A model generated the notes under the pieces. That model made no database searches. It saw nothing but the letters and a program-made list of their open reading frames with translations, and was not told the DNA's origin. The position numbers were made by a program, and so were the translations under genes. Positions 35,390-46,225 of a stretch of DNA of 64,000 nt are shown piece by piece (position 1 is the stretch's first letter; each line of letters begins with the position of its first letter). The stretch lies in NCBI GenBank assembly GCA_021234155.1, contig JAJEKV010000008.1, positions 8,084,445 through 8,148,444 on the forward strand, written 5' to 3'. The DNA comes from Isoetes taiwanensis. Lineage: Eukaryota; Streptophyta; Lycopodiopsida; Isoetales; Isoetaceae.

Positions 35390-35838
35390 AATGAAGAAAG
35401 CGATTCTCAAAAATAAAATAGAGAACTCCCATGAAGCTAGCTGACCACCCCAATACCAATCCTCCAAGGTGAGCACAGCAGCTCGTCTCCAACGGGCCTG
35501 CGTCCGAGCATGCACAGTGGCAACAAAGGGCAAGTGCACAGGGGGTAGAGGAACCCACAAGAAAGGAGAAGAGTGGTGATAAACTGAGGCATAATCTAGC
35601 TGGAAGAGCACACGCACATAATCCCAAGCCCGCAACACCCCCGTGAGAAAAGAGGATGCATGTGGGAAAGGCCGGAGACCATACAACAGTGCCCAGGGCA
35701 ACTCCACATGCACAGACGGCTTCCCAAACGCCACACAATGGCGAAGAGACTGCAACAACAGCGCCGCACCAGGAGAAGATGCTCCATCCTGCACCGGACT
35801 ATCTGGGAACAAGTGGCGGGGAGTATTCCGCTACACAT
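35390..35838 (-). mobile_element. LINE zinc-binding-domain fragment, minus strand
   Basis: The minus-strand frame 35812-35378 carries AWDYVRVLFQLD, paralleling AWDWVRALFQVR in the plus-strand LINE fragment that follows. This matches the C-terminal reverse-transcriptase zinc-binding (zf-RVT) region of plant LINE ORF2. Cysteine/histidine ligands are partly lost. It is a short, decayed copy. Confidence 0.55.
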
Positions 35839-35839
35839 A

Positions 35840-36667
35840 CCTATAGTCCCTCAGGATGATGTGGTGGTGCAGGTTTGGAAGGTTCATCCGGATGTTGTGT
35901 CTTCTTGTTTTGTACGGCCTTGTTACCGGGTGCTGGCTCTTCATGACACTCTGCCCCCTTCAGGCAAGTGGTCTCTGCAGCTTCCGGGTTCTCGATGGCG
36001 CTCGGTTTGGACGTGGACATGGAGCTCACTTCCCCCGCCGAAGGTTAGGGTGCTTCTGTGGCAGGTGATGCACCGCTGTATCATGGTGAATGCCCTTGTG
36101 AGTCAGTTTAGGCTGGGTGTGAGCCCTCTCTGCCCTTGTTGTGGCCTTCATCGTGAGACTGTGGAGCATTGTCTGGTTTTATGCCCTCACTTGCAGGCTG
36201 CCTGGGATTGGGTCAGGGCTCTGTTTCAGGTGAGATTGACTAGCCAGCAGTTGTTGCTTCATGTGTATCCAGGTGCTTGGCCACTCTTGCGGCAGCAAGC
36301 CTTGCATCTGAGTGTGGCTTGGTTGGTGTGGCTGATTTGGAAGCGGCGGCAGTTGTGGATCTTTCAGGGGATTCAGCAGCCTTCAGCCTCTCTGATTCCT
36401 CGACTCAGGTACAAGTTATTTCAAAGCTTTCTGGTGTTCCCGGGATTAGTAGAGCAGAAGTTTGCCATTTGGCAGGACTTCTTGGGTGTTGTAGATGGTG
36501 ATGGTCGGTTTGTACAGCAATAGAGTTGCAGTTTCTTTGTGAGTTTGTTGTGGAGTGTCGAGGTATCGCTGTCTCTTGGGGCAGTTCTCCTTCCTCCTCA
36601 CTTGCTTTGTAACATTACCATTCTTTTAATATATTGATGACACAGTTCTTCAAAAAAAAAAAAAAAA
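35840..36667 (+). mobile_element. LINE ORF2 C-terminus (zf-RVT) with poly(A) tail, 5'-truncated
   Basis: An open plus frame to 36523 ends with the reverse-transcriptase zinc-binding domain. It shows LPPPKVRVLLWQVMHRC, then a CPCC...ETVEHCLVLCPHL zinc-ligand pattern and AWDWVRALFQ, the usual order after the RT domain in plant LINEs. A ~130-bp 3'-UTR follows the stop at 36521-36523 and ends in poly(A) at about 36650-36667. The RT and endonuclease domains are absent. It is a different LINE family from the one at 52-57 kb, which has microsatellite tails. The first ~60 codons of the frame before 35840 overlap the opposed fragment and are not LINE-like. Confidence 0.8.
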
Positions 36668-36802
36668 GAGAGAAGATTTGAACTTGCATTGAATAATGGA
36701 GGTAGCCTAGGTTCACAACCGGCGTCCCGGAAGGGGGAGAGGGAATGCCGCATGCGGCACAACATGCAGCATTCCCTAGCACATAAATCAAAGTCCTCCC
36801 AT

Positions 36803-37190
36803 TTCACACGGGGGGTTACTTCGGGTAACGAGAGCTGTCGGATGGGCATATTTGCCCTTTATTCCAAGATCTAGACCGTACATAGCAATCCTCGTTTGTG
36901 GGGTATGCATGTACAAGTTTTTGTATACTGTATATTAAAGTTTGCAAAATACTATAAGGTTTGAGAGAATGTACTTAATGGTGTTAATTTTGTACATGTA
37001 TTATAAATTTTTTGAGGCTCTCGCTGCCCTACGTAACCCCCCGTGTGAATATGCACCCAAACCAAAGGGGGTTTAAGGGGGATTTTAATTTAAATGTGTC
37101 AAATGCAATGGTTTGTGTTAATAATGTAAGTTGTGTTTTAATGGTTTGTGTTAACTAAAAAAATTTTTGGCCCCTTCGGGGCCTTAAGGA
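36803..37190 (+). mobile_element. MITE-like repeat, copy 2, with ~31-bp inverted repeats and hairpin end
   Basis: The left end TTCACACGGGGGGTTACTTC, GGGTAACGAGAGC (36803-36835) is inverted at 37017-37049 (GCTCTCGCTGCCCTACGTAA, CCCCCCGTGTGAA). This gives a 247-bp TIR unit. A ~135-bp flank shared by all copies follows, ending in the GGCCCCTTCGGGGCC stem (37170-37184). Copies are also at 27028 and 42660. No ORF. Confidence 0.8.
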
Positions 37191-37393
37191 TCATGGTGTA
37201 GGGGTGTAGATATAAACATTATTTAATACTCTAATGATGGATGGTATATCATTGCCTCACAAATCTAACAAACTAGCTCAAATTATGGAAACGAAAACAT
37301 TGCATAGAATTAGACATATAATATTATACCAATACCAATATTAATACATGAGGTAGCATGTAATAATAGAATTTATTAATAATGAACAAACAG
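37191..37393. other. Intergenic, nothing recognised
   Basis: AT-rich spacer between the MITE-like repeat and the minus-strand gene relics. Confidence 0.4.
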
Positions 37394-37642
37394 TTAAATC
37401 CTCGTTTTTTCTCGAAGTTGCATACATACCCTAAAGTCTATATGGTGCTGGATTTCTCTGAGAATCATAATCTGCCAAATTGGAAGTACCTTGATGGGAA
37501 AAATGTGTTGACCTGACCCTGCACCAGTCCCAGTGCCTCCTTTGAGCCACTCTGGAACCAAGCATGGTTCAGTTCTTCCCATTTCCACAACAGACCATGA
37601 TATGTGTACAAGGCACCCACTTAGAGCTGCCTTCTCTTGCAT
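37394..37642 (-). pseudogene. Exon-like fragment with EPCLVPEWLKG motif
   Basis: The minus-strand frame contains MGRTEPCLVPEWLKGGTGTG, AGSGQHIFP and then QIMILREIQHHIDF. The EPxLVPEWLK start followed by a Gly/Ser/His run resembles the N-terminus of a conserved, poorly characterised group of plant nuclear proteins; this assignment is from memory and moderate at best. The likely start is the Met at about 37580. No continuation exon was located. Confidence 0.35.
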
Positions 37643-37697
37643 GATAACTCAAAAGATGGAAAAAGCGGTTGTCAATTAACCATAAGAATTGGAAATC

Positions 37698-38146
37698 CTA
37701 AGGCATCTTCACCCCCTTCCTGTTCACCCCATTATTTGGCATGCAAGCCATTGCCCATGTTACAATTGCAAGGCTATCATCTTTTAAAAAATCAGATGTC
37801 TCCATAGCAGTCCTCCTAAAGAAACGTTTGTAACCCCTGCACATTAAATAAAAACTCAACGTAAATGAGACAATTAGAGGCATCATCAACACTTTACCTA
37901 AAGGGTTGTTAGAGGCTCACCACATACTGCCTCTATATTTCAGAGTGTAAGGACCGCTTTCTAAAGAGCGATCAAAATGGCTATGAACCTTATGTTTTCC
38001 TTTCTCGCTTTGGTCTAAAAGAGTAAACTCAAAAAGCGCCCTCACATCTGTGCCCTCACTGGCAAGGGCTATAAAAACTGAAACATATAAAGAATTATCT
38101 TCAGCATTTTTGCCATCTGGATAAAAGTAGATCGCCCATTGAAAAC
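37698..38146 (-). pseudogene. MATH-domain fragment of a BTB/POZ-MATH (BPM-like) protein
   Basis: Minus-strand exons 38146-37921 and 37836-37698 join across a GT-AG intron (..SMW / GYKRFF..). The first reads [20 protein letters not shown], then [40 protein letters not shown]. The second starts GYKRFFRRTAMETSDFLKDD. These are the hallmark MATH-domain segments of plant BPM proteins, which act as substrate adaptors for cullin-3 ubiquitin ligases. After KDDSL the normal continuation is lost and the frame stops at 37698; no BTB domain follows. The first MATH strand upstream of FQWAIY was not found. It is truncated at both ends. Confidence 0.8.
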
Positions 38147-39239
38147 CTGCAACTGTAAAGGTTTAGAAAGAAGCGCATCAACTCTGCTTTGTCTACTGGA
38201 AATCTTGTTGAAATTGCATCTACCTGGTCATTTTTGCAGAGAAAAATAGGATTAGACATAGACCACGAACTACTGTGTTATAATTCATATAAGATGCATA
38301 CGTTAATATCAACATCTGAGTAGGATTTCTCCACCTCATCTCCAGCATAATCCTGTCCAGTTCCTTCTTGATATTTTCACCCAAAACCTGCAGGCACAAA
38401 AGTTGTCACTTGACCATCCTGAACCAGGGGCATTTAAAAGCACAGACTCTTGCCGTTGTTGGCAGTTTCACATCAGGCTTTAGAAAAAAATGCCTCTTTC
38501 AAATCTAGCTCTGGTATTTTTTTTCAACAAAGACATGGTTTGACGGTTTGAGTAAAGCTCCAATTGCAGAGCGAGAAAATAAGAAATGATTCAAAGCCAG
38601 TGGTTTCTTGTAGAGCAAGAACCTCAATATTAACATAGTGCTAGATAGATAATTTTACCTGTTGAGAAAACCGAATCTTGCCATACCCCACCTTAAGACA
38701 ATAGCCAAGGTTCCAATGCTCCATAGTTACGACCTCCTCTCAAAAATCCAGCCAGATGCACTGACGGATTTGCAAACTGAAGATAATCAGCAACAGGGCT
38801 TAGCTCCGGATCTACCTCGAACCGTGATTCCAGACTTATATCTATGAAGCAAGGGGGGTTCGAGCAAGGGATTAAGTCTGCAGCACCAGAACCTGGAATC
38901 TGTAAGCAAAGATCCAATAACTTAAGCACTCTGTATAAATCGGAAAGAATTAGGAAGGAAGAACATGCTTTCCATGGCTTTACCGTAAAAAGGAGCCGAC
39001 ATAATTCGGTATTGGGCGGGATGGAGATCCCTGTGTTCGGGCACCTGTGCTGGTGCGGCTCTTCTGGAGACAGTCTGGATGCTCGGATGTTGATGCTGAG
39101 GCCTGACTAGCTGCCGGATGCCGAAGGAAGCCAATAAGTTCCCTAACACATAACCCTAAAATGGGTTATCTCGACGCTTGCATGTCGAGCAGAATATGAT
39201 ACTACAAGAAAATACAATAATATAATAAAAAAATATATG
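38147..39239. other. Possible further exon relics, unassigned
   Basis: A minus-strand stretch 38387-38300 (after a CTGCAG acceptor at 38393-38388) reads LGENIKKELDRIMLEM. The minus frame 38929-38693 and plus frame 38662-38847 overlap. None matches a family I can name. The MATH gene's N-terminus could be in here in decayed form. Confidence 0.3.
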
Positions 39240-39425
39240 ACATATGGGTCTAGGCCATTGGAATTAGGCATTAAAATTAGTTTAAGCGTATGCGCACTCT
39301 AGATATACTAATTAGTATACCTCATCAAATACATCCATGAAATCATACAAAAATCTTAGGAAAAAACGTACAAAAATACAAAAGAAACCCCCTGTTATTT
39401 TGCTACATATTAATAGATAAGATAT
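39240..39425 (+). repeat. Dispersed repeat B, copy 2 (partial)
   Basis: This shares ATGAAATCATACAAAAATCT, TAGGAAAAAACGTACAAAAA and CCCCTGTTATTTTGCTA with 28880-28955. The duplicated left part of copy 1 is missing. Confidence 0.65.
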
Positions 39426-40265
39426 CTGCCCCCCTTCAAGAATTGCAGAATATAATCAGAAGTAAACACGAGGGTGTGTTTGCATGTTTTTTATTTTATT
39501 GTTTCGTGTTGATTGGGGCAGGCGGTCGTTGCGGATTGCCTGTTGGTGGATGTTTTTTGTGGCGAAAGGATAAACTCTTGTTTGATGGTTGGTTGAGAAT
39601 ATTCCCTTGATTCTCAAGTCATATTAAAGAATACTCTTTAGATTCTCAGGTCACTTAGGATACACAATATTTTTGTAACTTTTTCTTTAGTGTATTATTT
39701 GGTTCTAACATGTTGGGACGCATGAGGTTGTAAACATATGTGATTTTAAATTTACAGTATCTAATAGTGGTCAACATGTCAATTAAGTGGGTGGCATGTC
39801 AAGTTCATCAGTATGGTAGAAAATAGAATTCAACATTGGTTTATTCATATGGTAAACTTATGGATAGAGAGATAGAGTTTCTAATGTCCATGAGAAGCCG
39901 AAACTTATGGGAGGACTTGCCCCATCGCCATACATGGCATCCAAAACTAACATAAGGCATTAAAAAGTAAACACTATATGGTTTTTCCCATGGTTATGAA
40001 TAGAAAATCAATGCAGCTTTGGAGTTTATTTCATAAAAAACCATATGACTAAACTAAAGGGTTCTCTTGTAAGGTTTCTTAGGGTGGTATTATGACATGG
40101 TAATTGCAAATGGCTTATTTGTAGAGTTTGTCAAACTGGTATTATATGTTGGTTAATGAATGTGATATATTATAGCGTCTTAATGGTATAGTTTTTGTAT
40201 GTGGTAAAACATGAAGGTTGTGGACATGGTTTAACACTAGAGTCGTCACATGATGTACCAGAAAA
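39426..40265. other. Intergenic with a decayed LINE tail
   Basis: At 39861-39905 GATAGAGAGATAGAGTTTCT, AATGTCCATGAGAAGCC resembles the LINE 3' end in minus orientation (GACGTTAAAA plus tail). No gene. Confidence 0.4.
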
Positions 40266-40575
40266 GGTGCATTTGCACTGTTCGCGTTAAAATTCACATA
40301 AAATCAGGGGTTCAATAATCAGTCAAACCCTTCTTATATGTAGCATAATAACAGGGGGTTTTTTTGGTGTTTTGTATGCTTTTCACAAAGGTTTTCCTAA
40401 GATTTCATGGCGTATTCGAATGGATGTACTAATGCGTACATTTAGAGTGCACCATTTCTTAGTCGTTGATTTAGTTTTTTTTTTGCAATGGTCCAACATC
40501 CAAGGGCTCGCAACAAAAGCCCTCTTTTTATTTTAGGGCTGAACATGCAAGCCTCGTGGATAGCATTTCAGGGCA
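40266..40575 (-). repeat. Dispersed repeat B, copy 3
   Basis: In minus orientation this matches 28740-28955, including CCATTGCAAAAAAAA, GGTGCACTCTAAATGTACGC, ATGAAATCTTAGGAAAACCT and CCCCCTGTTATTATGCTACA. It retains one copy of the ~105-bp unit and extends some bases further at the 40266 end. Confidence 0.7.
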
Positions 40576-40689
40576 TTCTTTCAAAAAAATTAATGTTCTT
40601 GTGATCAGAGTGGAAACAGATTTGGATCTGTGTTGTTTGTTGCCATACTGAATCTGTCTGGGCATTTTTGGAGCTGCTTGATAGCATTT

Positions 40690-41505
40690 TGGTGAGTTGT
40701 AGGCTCTTGATCAAGTCAAGTGTTTGGCACTAAGATCTTCATACCTTTCCTTGAAAAACAAATCCCTATTCAGAAAGATGCAGACGGAGGCAACAATCCT
40801 GTCTGGAATGGCAAGCTAACGTTTTCTGTGGATGATTCAAGCATTCGAGACGGAAGCGGAGCATTTATGGTAGAAAATTATTCCCATGGAGCCCTGAGTG
40901 ATTATTTAGTAGGAACTGTAAGAATCCCTTTTACAGATATCCCTTCAGATGCAAGGCAAAATAGTGCCTCAAATACTCAGTTTATGGCTTATAGTGTGCG
41001 CAGATCTTCAGGCCGTAAACATGGCATACTCAATGTTTCCGTCAGACTCCATGAACAGATCGATTCTTCTTCCCCTCCAAACCCTAACCCTAATACTCCA
41101 TCTTCTAGACCTAATTCTTCAAGCTCTAGGGCAACAGAGGCAGTTATGGCTTATCCTCAACAATCTTACCAATGGCTGAGTCTATTTCTCAAGGATTCTC
41201 CAACATATCCCATTATGTGGAAGCATATATGTGCCTATATCCTGCAGTTTCCTCCTAGAGCTTTTCTTCCAAATCAAATAACAGGACGGGGGACAAGTTT
41301 GGAAGCTTTAGGGGTTTATTTTCTCCCGTTACTCACGTTGACTTCCCTTGATGATCCTCCTCCTTCGGAGATCGGTTCATCAATTTATGCTTCTTGTGGA
41401 CATATTTACGCCAAACCAACCTCTCGCTCCTGCCGATTTAACTAGTATTGGTGGTGGATTTGATGAGTTGATTGTTGAAGATGTTGATGAAATTCTGTGA
41501 TTTGA
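40690..41505 (+). pseudogene. C2-domain protein (SRC2-like), intronless pseudogene
   Basis: The plus frame from 40720 carries the second half of a C2 domain of the plant SRC2 type. It shows QKDADGGNNPVWNGKLTF, LSDYLVGTVRIPFTDI, then a Tyr-x-Val-Arg-Arg-Ser-Ser-Gly-Arg-Lys-His-Gly-Ile-Leu-Asn-Val-Ser run (RRSSGRKHGILNVS), then a Pro/Asn/Ser-rich linker. SRC2-type proteins bind Ca2+/phospholipid and act at ER-to-vacuole membranes or the plasma membrane. The beta-strands before QKDADGG are lost; upstream WH is followed by a stop in that frame. The 3' part after about 41160 loses the frame, although a weakly related end (GGGFDEL, stop at 41498-41500) is visible. The absence of introns fits a processed copy, or a single-exon parent. 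Confidence 0.65.
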
Positions 41506-41759
41506 ATGGTCCAATAGAGCCGGTTGATCCGCTTTCTTGTTGGTAGCCCCGTGATGAGGGAAGATTATGGCTGCTCTTATGTGCCCCTTACTACAAAGGG
41601 CTTCATTTCAGCCTCTTCCCCCAGGAATCATTTTAAAGAAGCCCCGCAATTATTTCAGCCAGATGCAGAAGATGTTGTCAAGCGGATCACATCACCTTTG
41701 TGAGCATCCTTGATGGATGTGCTTTTTGAATTGCCTATAGTCAGAGGGGTAGACGGCAC
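41506..41759. other. Spacer between C2 and PPR relics
   Basis: Short region; no convincing frame. Confidence 0.3.
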
Positions 41760-42182
41760 ATACATGCATTGTAAATTGTGAATTTGGTTCAGATCCGCCG
41801 TCTGAATGTTATTTCATGGAGCACTATTATCACAAAGATATGTTCAAAGATGGACAAACACTCAAGCCCTCAAGCTTTTGGATGAAATGCGCATGAGGGC
41901 TTGATGCCGAATGAACTTACCATTGGAAGCATGCTTTCGCTACCAGCTATGTGCGCCAATGAGGGATGCCACATGTTTGTATCCATGAGTAAAGATTATG
42001 GAATCACACCAATGTCGACAAGATCTTTGAATCGCATAATTGATCTGCTCTCAAGAACAGGGCACCAAGGTGAGGCAGAAGCCTTAATTTGCAACATGCC
42101 TTTCCTTCCTGATGCTATATCATGGACGGCCATGCTTGGTTGTCATAGAGCTTCTGCACAGAAAAAGTTGGCAATTTAATAG
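41760..42182 (+). pseudogene. PPR protein C-terminal (PLS/E-type) fragment
   Basis: Around 41795-41890 RRLNVISWSTII and then, in a shifted frame, ALKLLDEMRM are remnants of a PPR motif. From 41901 the frame reads MPNELTIGSMLS, EGCHMFVSMSKDYGITP, IIDLLSRTGHQGEAEALICN and MPFLPDAISWTAMLGCHRAS, the canonical end of a plant PLS-class PPR followed by an E-like start. PPR proteins bind organellar RNA for editing, splicing or stability. One frameshift near 41890 and an early stop at 42178 show that it is broken. Confidence 0.75.
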
Positions 42183-42655
42183 GTCTAGCACAATGTCTGC
42201 TCACTGTCTTTGGTTCGTAAGAGATAATGCTCTCTTGGTGCAATTTAGCGTGCCTGTCTGCTCCTACCTTTTGTGGCACTCAAATGCTTTTTATGCAGCT
42301 GGTTACTAGTCCGTTGAGTGAAGGGTTTCATACATAACGACCCCAGCATGAATATGTATATTGAGGCTGTAAAGATGAAGCACTCTAAGCCTTGACAAAA
42401 AGACATTGTAATATCCTTGGAGGCCACGGTTTATTTCAAACACTTGGAATGACTTTAAAAGGGTGAAACAAGTGAGATGCACTAAACAGTAAGTCATTCC
42501 CATTCTAACCTCTTCATGCCAACCATCCTCTAGATTCAATTTATTTGGCTATTTCTGCTAGGCTACCTTCATTTCCAGATTATGTTCATGATGTTCAAGA
42601 CAATTTGAGCGCATGCAATTTAAAATATATGGTTTGCAATAACACATCAATCATT
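42183..42655. other. Intergenic, nothing recognised
   Basis: No domain-bearing frame was found. Confidence 0.4.
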
Positions 42656-43020
42656 TTGTAGTTTTTTTTTTTTTTTTTTTTTTTGGTGGCTCGAAGGGCC
42701 AAAAAATTTTTGTAATATAACAACCAACATAATTACTATGAACATTAATTAACACAAACCATTACATTAGACATGTTTAAAATTAAATCCCCCCTTAAAC
42801 GCCCTTTGGTTTGGGTGCATATTCACACGGGGGGTGACGTAGGGCAGCGAGAGCCCCTGTAATTATGTTTTGCACGTACAAAATCAACACCATATAGTAT
42901 ATTGCCTGAAATCTTATAGTATTTTACAAATCTTGTTATACAGTATAACAAATTCTATACATCCATACCCCACAAACGAGGAACTTTGTGTACGGTGTAG
43001 ATTAAGGAATAAGGGGTCGT
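42656..43020 (-). mobile_element. MITE-like repeat, copy 3, truncated
   Basis: Inverse of the 36.8 kb copy. It has a poly(T) run (42661-42684), GGGCC remnant of the hairpin, TTTGGTTTGGGTGCATATTC at 42809-42828, ACACGGGGGGTGACGTAGGG, CAGCGAGAGC, then TTATAGTATTTTACAAA and CATACCCCACAAACGAGG. Homology stops near 43015 before the far inverted repeat. Confidence 0.75.
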
Positions 43021-43980
43021 TAATATATGGCAGTCATGTTGCATGGGAAAAATACCTAAAAATCTATTGGTCCCCATTCATGAGAGTTACACTTAGGTAA
43101 ACCCAAGGGGGTCAAGTCTGTTTCGCTACATGTTTAGATAAAGTAAAACTGTCTCGGCAAGACATTTTTTATGATTTTTTTCATTATTTTGTATTTTTCT
43201 ACACGAGTTAGAGAGTAAGACACAAAAAACTGCACCTCAATCCGAGGTCTGAGAAGGGAGATAGGGTTGTTTGAACATGACAGGGTCAAAACTGCTGCTT
43301 GTCTTCTGTGAACCAATATTGGTTTCCAGAAAGCTGTTCCCAAATCAAATCTCTAACTTTTGTAGGAAAATGAATTTTGACCCAAAATTTTGAATATAAG
43401 TATTAGACAACTTGCTTTATCTAAGAAAAATGTCCATTAGCCTTGATGATGAGGTTTTGATTTTATTTTATTTTTTCAATTACAAGTGAATGATAACTTA
43501 TGTCTATATAGGAGTAAAATGATTCAAAGTCATCCTCAAAAAAATCACATTATGAAAGGTTGCCACGATATGGAATCACCCCAAAAACAAACACGTAAAA
43601 AAAGCATAGAGTTTGTTTTCAAGAAATCAAGAAAGGTTCGTATTACCTGAGACCATTACCGGTCCACCTTCTTTTTAAAATTAAGAACTCCCTCATGTTA
43701 ATCAATTTCAGTTTCAATTGCGGGATATAAGCACCTCATGAGCTACTCTATTCATTAAAAATAATCAATACTCCTGATCTTGAGGTTTAGCATAAACTTT
43801 CTAGTGTTCATTCCAAGTTATCTGTTAGAGTACGCGTTCCATGGATTTCATAAACCTATGTATTGAATGGCGAACTCAAAACTTGTATTTTTTATCTTCT
43901 CAAGTTGTGGAAGCAATGCAAAAGAATGAAAAACAAATATAAAAAGCTAGAACTATGAAAAATAAAGATAGACTGCTATG
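43021..43980. other. Intergenic, nothing recognised
   Basis: AT-rich non-coding sequence without a recognisable gene or repeat. Confidence 0.45.
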
Positions 43981-44068
43981 TCTATTTCCCATAACTCGAT
44001 TGGGTTCCATGGACGTTAAAATTTTGTTCCTTCCTTCCTTCCTTCCTTCCTTCCTTCCTTCCTTCCAT
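43981..44068 (+). mobile_element. LINE 3'-end relic with (TTCC)n tail
   Basis: ACTCGATTGGGTTCCATGGA, CGTTAAAATTTTG, then ~9 TTCC units (44030-44066). The GTTCCATGGACGTTAAAAT block is the plus-oriented counterpart of the LINE ends at 11.8, 52.1 and 57.8 kb. The 52 kb LINE carries the same TTCC-type tail. Confidence 0.7.
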
Positions 44069-44337
44069 TGCTGGTCCACATGGCTTATGATCATTCAAGA
44101 AGCCAGAACATCCTCATCTTAATTAGTTGGTTGCTAGAATTGCATTATTTAATGGTAAGGTTGAAGCACAAGCAAACTGAACCTTATGAATCTCCACTCA
44201 TCCTTCCAAAAATTATGTTAGAGAAGGTAGAAAATCACCATATCATTGTATAAGTGACAAATGAACAATAAATAAAATTGGTAATCATAATTAGAGAGAT
44301 TTAATTCTATACCCAATTCGTTAATTGTGGACCATAA

Positions 44338-44835
44338 TGGTCCATGCCCATTTATATTCAAATCTTACATATATTAGTATGTTATTTTTAACATCAAATT
44401 GGAGATCTATGTTGCCAATGAAGCTTGAACCCATAAAAATTATAGTCTATCATGAAAGACAAGCTAAAGTTACTATTATTATACCTAAAGTAGGAACTCT
44501 TAAGCAGCAAACACGTGTACTAAGTTTATGATAGTAAAAAATAAGAAGATTTCATCGTGTGTTTTGCACTAAGACGATACAAACTATATTTTAAACTTCT
44601 ATTAGATGTTTCGTCAATCATGAGTTGAAAAAGAATGCTATCTTGCTTTAAAATATGGCAAGCCTAAGTACAAACCAGAAATGGTCCATGTCTATTTTAA
44701 ATCAAATCTTGTACATAATATGTTACTTTAACATGAAATTCAAGATCTATGTTGCCAAGGAAGGGTGACATTCATAAAAAATATTGCCTACCATAAAAGA
44801 TGAGTTTTTTGTATTATTACCTTAGCTAAACTCTG
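44338..44835 (+). repeat. Diverged direct duplication, ~347-bp offset
   Basis: GGTCCATG(C/T)C(C/T)ATTT, TCAAATCTT, TATGTTA, GATCTATGTTGCCAA(T/G)GAAG, then ATAAAAA(T/A)TAT, CTA(T/C)CAT(G)AAAGA occur in the same order at 44338-44510 and 44685-44830. No coding function. Confidence 0.7.
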
Positions 44836-45640
44836 GCAACCACTTCTAAATGTAAAGAATACATGGTTATTCACCATATTTAAGTTCATAAAATTCTTTA
44901 TTATGAATGTATAAGTGGAATGAATGGAGTGCATCATTTATTGCCCTTAGAAAGCTTATATATGAGTTTAGTTAAACCACGTTAGTTCTATTTTTGTCCT
45001 GGATTCTGTATCGAATCTTCTTTAGTGAAAATTGAGATCAACATGACTTATAGACACTTTAAAAAATTATTGGACTATAGCTCTTAGAGTTGACAACTTA
45101 TGGCCGCAAGTCTTACGTCAAAAATTGTTATAGTAAAGGAGAAACAATCCACAACCTCAAACAGCTTTTTTGAGCTAAAAATGGTTTGACGACTTCATAT
45201 AATGCCATCTAATAGCAACGAAATATGAAAACATGCAAATCAACATGTTTTATCATAAAACGTCAATTACTTTCAATTTTAGAAACGTTTGGACCCCTTT
45301 ATGCTAGAAAGTTTGAAGAATGCAGTTCTGGCCTGGCGTAAAAACTGCTGAAAGGTTTGGGCAATCACCACAACATATCAGTAAATCTATTGGTCATGAA
45401 ATTCTCCATGGCCATAAAGAATCGAGTGAAGATTCCAAAAGTGGTGGTATCTTGTGAAATGGAAATTTCTCTTGTTAGATACCTGGGTTTAAGTGGCAGA
45501 GGGTATGCTGGACCAATTCTGGTGGATGAACCCAGAATAGTTCCAGTAACAACTCTAGTGTTAATAAAGTGCTCTATTCATGTGATTTTATAATGTAGGT
45601 TGATTATTGTGGTAAATTAGCATGGCTAAAATGTCATGGT
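44836..45640. other. Intergenic, no gene recognised
   Basis: A 78-codon plus frame at 45357-45593 shows no known domain. Confidence 0.35.
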
Positions 45641-46225
45641 AAATGCCATCGATCCGAGCCATCGGATCGGTATTCTCGAATGGGCGAGCATGCATCTCTC
45701 CCATGCATGCATGCATTGCATGCATTTTTTGCGGTTCTGGTTCATTTGGGGATCGCTATTTCTTGCAGGTTCTTCATCGACTTCTCATCGGCGTTTTCTA
45801 CTCTCTCAGCAATTCCCTTGACACTCTTTCTTTGATACTAGGCAGGGGAGGGGCTTCTCCCCGCTTGGTTTAATAGTTTGGCATCTTTTTCCATGTTGTG
45901 GCATGTTTTTCTCCAATCTTGTCCCTTGTTTGGCCATCCTTCGACCTTCAACCTCGATCCCATTTTAATAAGAAAGTTCTCTTTTTGTCATGAGATTTTG
46001 TCTATTTTTATGCAAGCCCTTATTCGAGAATGCCATCGATCCGAGCCATCGGATTGGTATTCTCGAATGGGCAAGCATGCATCTCTCCTATGCATGAATG
46101 CATGCATTGCATGCATTTTCTAGGGCTCTAATTCATTTGAAGATCGCTATTTCTTGCAGGTTCTTCATCGACTTCTAATCGGCGTTTTTTCCTCTCTCAG
46201 CATTTCCCTTGACTCCCACCCACCC
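45641..46225 (+). repeat. Direct duplication of an ATCGATCCGAGCCATCGGAT element
   Basis: Copies begin at 45647 and 46031 and run ~185 bp with few differences: CCATCGATCCGAGCCATCGG, GGTATTCTCGAATGGGC, AAGATCGCTATTTCTTGCAG, GTTCTTCATCGACTTCT. A third, short copy is at 26925-27005 in inverse. The segment holds an interrupted palindrome ATCCGAgccATCGGAT and a string of GCATGC sites. Confidence 0.85.

Noticed and set aside
35378-35812. 144-aa minus-strand protein gene
   Set aside because: Its recognisable part is a LINE zinc-binding segment.
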